From Misgurnus anguillicaudatus (taxonomy: Eukaryota; Chordata; Actinopteri; Cypriniformes; Cobitidae): 64,000 bases of DNA. The stretch is taken from positions 14,165,501-14,229,500 of the forward strand of contig NC_073356.2 of the NCBI RefSeq assembly GCF_027580225.2. Reading direction: 5' to 3'. Position 1 is the first letter of the stretch, and every line of letters starts with the position of its first letter. Positions 57,641 through 64,000 of the stretch are shown here, piece by piece. The translations under genes and the position numbers were made by a program. The notes under the pieces were generated by a model. It had not been told where the DNA came from and ran no database searches. It saw only the letters and a list, made by a program, of their open reading frames with translations.

Positions 57641-58048
57641 TATAAAGACTCATACAAAATACTCCAAAGTTTTTTCAAGAGGACATCACCCAACCCATCT
57701 AAAGGATGAAAACAATACTCTTGTTGAATACTACATGAGACAAGTGAGAGTGGGGGGCTATGTTGTTCTGATGTTACTCATTGTACTTTCTATGTTCGAT
57801 GTGATCAATATGAAAACTAATCTTTGTAAAAACTTTTCATTTACAGACCATCCTGACTTAGATCACCATCACCACCATCATCCCCTGCATCGTGCCCTTC
57901 ATCAGACACCCAAAATGCACCACAAACATCACAGGCGAAAAAGAAGAAAACGCACAACAAACCTTCCAAAAAACCCTCCTCCCCCTTCCCTCCTACCTAT
58001 GGCTGGAAACAACATAACAGTTGGCAAGTTGAATTAACTATTTTGACC

Positions 58049-58788
58049 TTAAAGGCTTATTTTTTTATCTTATTCACTGTATCCCCATAGTTAGACAAGT
58101 GCATACATACTCCTTTCATCTCTGTGCGTGCCGTAACTCTGTCTGATGCACCCACCGCTAGCTTAGCTTTGCACAATGACTTGAAGTAAATGGCTCCAGC
58201 TAGCATGCTGCTCCCAATAAGTGACAAAATAATGCCAACTTTTTCCTATTTATATGTTGTGATTTGTATAGTCACAACATGTACAAATAACAAGGTCATG
58301 TGAGACACAGACATCTATTGATCATGTACATGCAGGGAGCTCTATTCTCAGAAGGCGAAGCCCGGCTACTTGGGTGCAGCGATTTGCTAGCAGCACATGA
58401 GAAACCCCCGGTGAGGAGCAGAGAGTTCGGTCAGAGTTGTGCAGTTACTCCCCCCAAGTAGCAAGTGCTTCACCTTCTGATAATATAGTTCCCAGTATGT
58501 ATACTGTTAAAAGATGGCTGTGTCATGACCTTGTTGTTTGTACACGGTGTGACTAAACAAATCACAACACAGAAATAGGAAAATGTTGCTGTTATTTTGT
58601 CACTTATTGGGAGCAGCATGCTAGCTGGAGCCATTTACTTCAAGTCTTTATGCTCAGATAGGCTAGCGGTGGGTACGTCAGACAGAGTTACGGCACGCAC
58701 AGAGATGAAGGGGTATGTATGCACTTATCTAACTCTGGGGGTTACTGTGAATGAGCTAAAATCCCAAAAAGTCGGCGTGTTCCTTTAA
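58049..58788. mobile_element. 740-bp fold-back element, TTAA-flanked
   Basis: The left arm (GACAAGTGCATACATACTCC, GTGCGTGCCGTAACTCTGTC, GGCTCCAGCTAGCATGCTGC) is repeated inverted in the right arm (GGGTATGTATGCACTTATCT, GACAGAGTTACGGCACGCAC, GCAGCATGCTAGCTGGAGCC). The centre is near 58415, so arms are about 350 bp. Ends are TTAAAGG and CCTTTAA. Nothing is encoded. Confidence 0.88.
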
Positions 58789-58811
58789 GTTTCCATATGT
58801 CCATTAGAAAA

Positions 58812-59644
58812 TTAAAGGGATAGTTCACCCAAAAATGAAAAATAATGTCATTAAGGACTCACCCTCATGTCGTTCCGAACTTGTAAGACCTCCGATGTTT
58901 TATGTTTGGTCCGGGAGCTTTCTGACCCTACATTGAGGATCTATGCACGGTGTACTGTCCATGTCCAGAAAGATAGTGAAGAACATAATCAGGGTTGCCG
59001 TTTGACATCAGTGGGTCAGTTGGAATGTGTTGAAGCATCCAAAATGCATCTTGGTCCAAAAATGACAAATTTATTCAGCATTCTCTTCCATGTCTATTGT
59101 GTAGCGCATGTGTCTGACTGAAGTCTTGTGACGCAGATGGCGTGTTATCCTCAGATATGTTTGTGAATTTTTTTCACATTTACAGCATTCGTCTCCCTCA
59201 GACTGTAAACGAAGCTCGGGCGCACAAAAAAAAGCGGGGACGCACCTAATAACACATCAGCCACGTTGTACGTCAGCTGCGTCACTGCAGTCATGTGACT
59301 TTAGTCTCCTGCGCGTTCACAACAGAACCGGAAGAGAAAACAATGCTGAATGATGTTGTAATTTTGTTATTTTTGGACCAAGGTGTATTTTCGATGCTTC
59401 AACGCATTTTAGCTGACCCACTGATGTCAGGTGGCTACTTTGATGATGTTTTTTTGTTACCTCTCTGTTCCTGGACAGTATACTGTGCATAGATTTTCAA
59501 TGGAGGGTCAGAAAGCTCTCAGACTAAATCTAAAATATCTTAAACTGTGTTTCGAAGATGAACGGAGGTCTTACCCTCATGTCGTTCCAAACTCGTGAGT
59601 CATTAATTACATTATTTTCATTTTTGGGTGAACTCTCCCTTTAA
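58812..59644. mobile_element. 833-bp fold-back element, TTAA-flanked
   Basis: TTAAAGGGATAGTTCACCCA and GGTGAACTCTCCCTTTAA are the ends. Inner arms pair as well: GACATCAGTGGGTCAGTTGG (near 59006) with AGCTGACCCACTGATGTCAG (near 59411), and TTGGTCCAAAAATGAC with TTTTTGGACCAAGG. I recognise the end sequence as a very common fish MITE. It is 23 bp from the previous fold-back. Confidence 0.88.
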
Positions 59645-60282
59645 TTACATGCTCATACTTTAATTATGCCTGATAAGAATTTGTAATCTTTGTGTTTAAA
59701 CATTTTTCGAATTTTAATCCTTGTTTTTAAATGGCCATGACAGTGACAAAAAGGAAGCAGCCTTCTCTAGCCCACCCAAGTTTCCATCAAAGGAGCAAGC
59801 CTAGTAAGACATTTTATGTGTATAATGCTGCACTTCTCATACAGCGAATATCAGATGTAGATATCTAAGGTGCAAATCTTATGGTTGATGTGCCTTTTTG
59901 ATCATCTTTCTGTTGTAACCTTTTTAATCTTCTTGAAGTGTCAGTAAGAAGAAAGCTGGCTAACCCTCCCACCCCTTGTTTAACTCCTCCAGCCCATCCC
60001 ACATCATTGAAGAGTGAAGGTAAGTGTACCCTATATAGTAAAATGCATCAGGTCCCTAAATTCAAGCAGACACAATGTACTCCACAGGTCCACAGCACAT
60101 ACCATAGTTTGATGTTCCAGAGATATGATTTTTGAGTTTATATAAGTAGAGTGATCAGTAAACCAAGGTTTTCTTTCTTTCCAAGAGACTGCGGTTAATA
60201 TTCAGAAAGAGGCGCAGAGAACTGAAGGCTTTCCTGACTGTAATCCATTTAAAACGCAGACAATGAAAACACTGACACGTGT

Positions 60283-60298
60283 GTGTGTGTGTGTGTGT
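60283..60298 (+). repeat. (GT)n microsatellite
   Basis: Short GT run at the end of the candidate exon starting 60186, which makes that exon's donor impossible to place. Confidence 0.8.
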
Positions 60299-60720
60299 AG
60301 AAAATGTGTGGCAATTACTCAGCCCAATGACATTAGTTTATCTAATTGTGATAAACTTGACTTACTGTTCACTCCAATAATTTCGTTTTTCTGTATTTTC
60401 CAGTGACACCGAATAATAACGAAGGCCTGTGTGCTTTGCAGCAGCCTCCACGTCACCCTCTTCCAGGGCTCCGTCAGAGGACTAACGATAGTAAGATATT
60501 TTACATGTAATGTATGAATCTGCACTTTTTACTCAGAACATCATACTGAGGTAGTAAAACAATACATTTCAGAATAATTCAATAGCAAATGAATTAGGGC
60601 CAGATTTTAAAATCAAGCTGGATCTGGGCCATTTGTGTTTTTTCCATTTAAGTGATTACATCAGTGAATGAGGACCTTCTTCGTACTGAATGTAAGTTTC
60701 CGTTAAATATGTGATGCATA

Positions 60721-62147
60721 GACCCTTTTACAGCCCACGTGATCAAATAGTTTGTGCGCGCATTTCGGCAACGGAAGTGTTCTTGTTCGCCAGTTGTTCT
60801 AACGTGTAAGCAACTCAGAAAGTTCATTAAAACGGTTTCCCAGCATCAAAATGTCTGGTTGTTGCGTTTGGTCATACTAATATAATATACTAATATACGT
60901 ATATATAAAGAGTTTGGTCCCAAATAAACGCCATTTTTGAAAAAAATGAGTTGCTGCAATAATCAGTATTATATCAGGTCAATATTAAAAAGTAAATTCT
61001 TAATTTTAAGCAAAATCCAATATACGCCGTTTTATTCTGTCATCTTTTCTCCCTTTTTTCCCAAAATGCAATAAACGCCACTCCTCCTTTTCTACAGAAT
61101 GCCATAAATCCGCTCCACAGTTTGCAGCGCACCATTGCAATGTAAACAAACAATGGCGGCGCGTTGAGTACACGGAATACTAGTTTTCCTCATCTACTTT
61201 GTACTTCGTGATCAACAAACAAACAAAAACAAAATAATACTTTAATAGCATTGATAAACCTGTGATGGTTTTCTGTGACGGGAAAGAAACGTAAGCCATC
61301 AACATCTAATAATTTACGCAAGAGACACTCGGGAGACGGGTGCTTGTTTGCCCGGGCCGACAACATCAAGTTTCTGTCATGCAAACACATTGACCCCAGC
61401 GGATCTTATGAAAAACTTTCCATAATTTTACTCAAAGTCAACGAAAATCGAGCAGGACCAAAACATTTTACAGCTGATCGCTGTGAAAGACGTTAACCTA
61501 CGACGTCAAGTATAACCGCATCAATGACAGTGTTCTTAATATCACAAAGTAAGTGTTTTGATTAATGCCATTAATGTTTATATTTTTAATTAGTGTATAC
61601 CACTAGTTAACTAAATGAATAACATGGCAAAGATGAAGGCACATTTATAAAGGCTATTGATTCAATAGATTTATAGCATTTTGAATAAAAACTTGTCATG
61701 GATTTATTGCATTTTGTGGAAAAAAGAATTAGTTTTTATAATAAATCTTTGAAAATCAAGTTATGAATTTGAATTTTTTTATGTTTTTATAACCTAAAGA
61801 TGCTATGTGAAAGTTTGTAACAGAAAATAGTGGTTTTCATCTTGTCACTTTCTTGGTATAGAAAACACGTTTTAACAAAATTTGTCAAAATGGATTTATT
61901 GGGTTTTGGAACCAAACTCTTCATATGTATCTGGACACTTTATATTTGGCCATCTGCTAACGTCTTCTATCCACTCCACTATAGTACATAGATCTGGTAG
62001 CTGTGTTGAAAAAGTTGATAAGTCAACTTTTTAAAATAACTTTCTCTGTCTCTGTTACTTCACTGCTAATTCTTGCCATACTTCCATTACCAAACTGCTC
62101 GTGCATACGTTGCCACGTCACCATTGTGTACAAACAGTAAAAGGGTC
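60721..62147. mobile_element. TA-flanked DNA transposon A, copy 2, with nested element B
   Basis: GACCCTTTTAC (60721) and GTAAAAGGGTC (ending 62147) are perfect 11-bp inverted ends flanked by TA on both sides. The body matches copy 1 at 57236, but is interrupted by 1016 bp at 60907-61922. No transposase in either copy. Confidence 0.85.
60907..61922. mobile_element. Nested non-autonomous element B (AAGAGTTTGGTYCC ends)
   Basis: AAAGAGTTTGGTCCCAAA at the left and TTTGGAACCAAACTCTTC at the right are inverted ends, flanked by ATAT on both sides (60903-60906, 61923-61926). Comparison with copy 1 of element A (CGTATATATGTATC) shows the empty site. A 73-codon plus-strand frame (61275-61496: KRKPSTSNNLRKRHSGDG) has no clear domain. 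Confidence 0.8.
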
Positions 62148-62985
62148 TATTGGGTCTTTAAACTTGTGGCTGTAAGCGCACTTGAAAAGTTTGAGAGCAA
62201 AAAGCCTACATACTGTTTAGCAGTTTCACAATCTAATTTTATCATTTCATAGTGACAACCGTTAATTGGCAGCAGGAAGATGAATATGGAGGGCTGGGCT
62301 CTCCTGAACATAAGCTGTTTAGCACGCAGATCAAGAACACACTGAGACAGGCACACACACACACACAATACACAGCGCACACACAGCACAGTCCTACATA
62401 AAGTGGGGAATGACAAAAATGACAGAAAAAGTTTTAGAACCACTGCTGTGGGGTCACTTATTTAGCTCTGTTAGTTGGACCTGGGTGATGCTGTTCTTTG
62501 TGTAACGGGACTTTTTCTGTATTTCCTAGTGCCACAAGATGATTGGCAGCAAGACACACCCAGTGATGAAGGGATGTGCTCTCCTTAAATCACAGCCTAT
62601 TCATCAGGTACTCCTGAGTACGTCCTACAATGTGTTGACACAACATGATTTTATTTTTTGCATAATGCTCTGACTTTTCTGAATTGTCTTTTTAGAAACC
62701 ATCCACGAAGATATATAGACTTTTGTGCTGTCTTATTTTTTTCTGTTGCTTATTACATTATTACATTTTTTTAGGTGCTGTGTTAAGAAATCCTGCCTAC
62801 AAAGTTCCACTGAGGCTGATATAAAGATGACTGTGAGAAACTGGCTGCGGCTGTCTGAGCAGAGACAGGAATGGGGGCGGCAAAGGCGGGACAAGCAAGC
62901 ATCTTAAGTGAAATAATTGATTGGACTGATTCTGGAGTATGACTTATTCTGGAGGGAATTTCTTATTTTTGTTGCAGTTTGCTAT

Positions 62986-63223
62986 GGGACGGTTTCAAGG
63001 ACAGGGATTAGACTAGTTCTAGACTAAAATAAATGTAAGAGCTGTCCAAACTGAAAACAACTTGCTCTTACATATCATAATATACATCAGTGTCTTTTGT
63101 GATGCTTCAAAATGCACACAAGTAATGTTTTTATTAAGACATGTTATTAAAACTAGTTATATTTCAGAATTAAACTAAGGCCTAGTCCCGGTTTAAGATA
63201 ATCCCTGTCCGGGAAACCACCCC
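62986..63223. mobile_element. Complete MITE, GGTTTCCCGGACAGGG type
   Basis: GGGACGGTTTCAAGGACAGG and CCTGTCCGGGAAACCACCCC are imperfect inverted ends. The interior AATGTAAGAGCTGTCCAAAC and AAAATGCACACAAGTAATG is the best-kept copy of the family in the window. Confidence 0.8.
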
Positions 63224-63638
63224 AAAGTGTAATTTGTGGAGTGTTAAAATAAATGAAACTGCCTTTGCAAAAACAAAGTAAAAAAAAATTTCCAGATGCC
63301 CTTCTGTTTTGTTATTTCTCCTGGAAAACTCACTGATCCGTTTTTTTCTGTTAGACTGACATTTACCAGGTTGTCATATTGTGTATGAAATACACCCTAC
63401 ACATAACAATCACTTACTTTCAATTTAAACTTTTTTTGTCATAAAACCTGGCAACTCAAAAGGAAGCGGCTGCAGACTGCGCAGCCACGGACGGAGTCTT
63501 GCATGCAAGTGGGCTAGTTGCCTACTTCTCAACTAGCTCTTGTCAAATTGTTAGGGAAGAAATTTTATGATTAACACAACATAAACTGTTATTGAGGGTT
63601 GATTGTTGTTGATACACAATATGAAATGAGTTAGCCTG
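63224..63638. other. Non-coding stretch, no gene seen
   Basis: No supported feature. Confidence 0.4.
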
Positions 63639-63897
63639 CAGGGGTCTCCAACATTGTGAGCAAGGGCTACAACAATATGTATAAAACAATCTGGAGGGCT
63701 ACTTTTTTATTTATTCTACTCAAAACTTTTTTGTTTTACTTACTGATTTTATTTTATTTTACTTTTTGATATGTTTTAGTATTGTTTAATATGTTAACAT
63801 ACGTAAACCAAGCCAAGTTAATATAAAACATATGTATGCAATAAATAAATATTACAATTGAGATTAATAGAATGTGCTGGCACCATGGAGACCCCTG
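63639..63897. mobile_element. Small hAT-like MITE (CAGGGGTCTCCA ends)
   Basis: CAGGGGTCTCCA and TGGAGACCCCTG are perfect 12-bp inverted ends of a type seen in hAT elements. I could not match an 8-bp target duplication. Confidence 0.65.
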
Positions 63898-64000
63898 GCC
63901 TAAACAAATCAATTATATAACGGTGGGATCCTGATGCCTCGCTCCCTTTAACACTGGAACAGCTGCTTTATAAGCAGGCCTTGACGTTTACAGCGATGCA

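Larger units (their letters stand above)
57201..62907 (+). pseudogene. DUF4806-family-like multi-exon gene, probably broken
   Basis: Plus-strand exons fit a DUF4806-type plan. The first (57201 onward) reads KYDEGMAWWPPE, the WWPP turn common in this family's N-terminal domain, but a transposon cuts it at 57236. A basic exon follows at about 57847-58026 (HHKHHRRKRRKRTTN). Micro-exons lie at 59744-59803, 59939-60019, 60404-60490 and 60653-60691 (60, 81, 87 and 39 nt). Each starts at codon position 2 and ends at position 1. Related segments at 62253 and 62530 share an NWQQED/DWQQDT motif. The last exon (62775-62907) encodes GAVLRNPAYK and then, after a one-base frame change, STEADIKMTVRNWLRLSEQR, like the DUF4806 C-terminus. 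The core of DUF4806 is absent. Function of the family is unknown to me. Family membership rests on recall. Confidence 0.5.

Noticed and set aside
57603..58037. Single 144-codon His-rich protein starting MPHHHC
   Set aside because: It starts within transposon A and runs through a donor and an acceptor. The parts are better read as separate exons of the DUF4806-like locus.

Overview
The window reads as nuclear DNA of a ray-finned fish, most likely a cypriniform (carp/zebrafish relatives). The reasons are a synaptic gene exon that is recognisably vertebrate rims3, spliceosomal exon and intron structure, and a dense population of fish-type transposons. These include PIF/Harbinger and hAT elements, TTAA-flanked MITEs, tRNA-derived SINE pieces, LTR elements and fold-back elements. 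The species assignment is inference from recalled repeat families; no search was possible.

Layout. (1) Positions 1-21472 are one uninterrupted CpG-rich satellite array. The monomers are 64 or 69 bp and each is built from two diverged half-units of about 34 and 30/35 bp. Larger duplications of about 325 bp, 403 bp, 1.7-1.8 kb and 10 kb are layered on top. Every long open frame in this region is a by-product of the repeat and not a gene. (2) 21473-29150 is AT-rich non-coding DNA with transposon remnants, two minisatellites and a probable nested transposon pair. (3) 29200-29502 is a CpG-containing stretch with two facing RFX-type X-boxes around a CCAAT box and a splice donor; it is a plausible 5' non-coding exon and promoter. 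(4) 30840-32032 is a small, young, non-autonomous LTR retroelement. 32902-36483 is a decayed PIF/Harbinger transposon carrying both its transposase and Myb-like gene remnants. (5) 42803-43085 is the first coding exon of rims3 on the plus strand, the only confident host-gene exon here; the rest of the gene lies beyond the window. (6) 46-52 kb is intronic or intergenic DNA full of MITEs, some nested. (7) 52142 to about 56280 is a 5' part of an endogenous retrovirus. It has an LTR split by a hAT element with a perfect 8-bp target duplication, a primer binding site matching tRNA-Ile(AAU), and an intact 289-codon gag-like frame with a zinc knuckle; no pol, env or 3' LTR is visible. (8) 56290-62907 holds small, phase-1 symmetric exons of what looks like a broken DUF4806-family gene. 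It is interrupted by two copies of one TA-flanked transposon (one carrying a nested element) and by two long fold-back elements.

How it fits together. If the 29.2-29.5 kb element is the rims3 promoter and exon 1, rims3 spans most of the right part of the window and the retroelements after 30.8 kb sit in its introns. That link is inferred from strand, splice sites and order only. I found no convincing new molecular system. The strongest leads are the satellite with its internal hairpin motif and ~10 kb higher-order copy, the facing X-box/CCAAT module, the gag-only retroviral locus, and the micro-exon gene.
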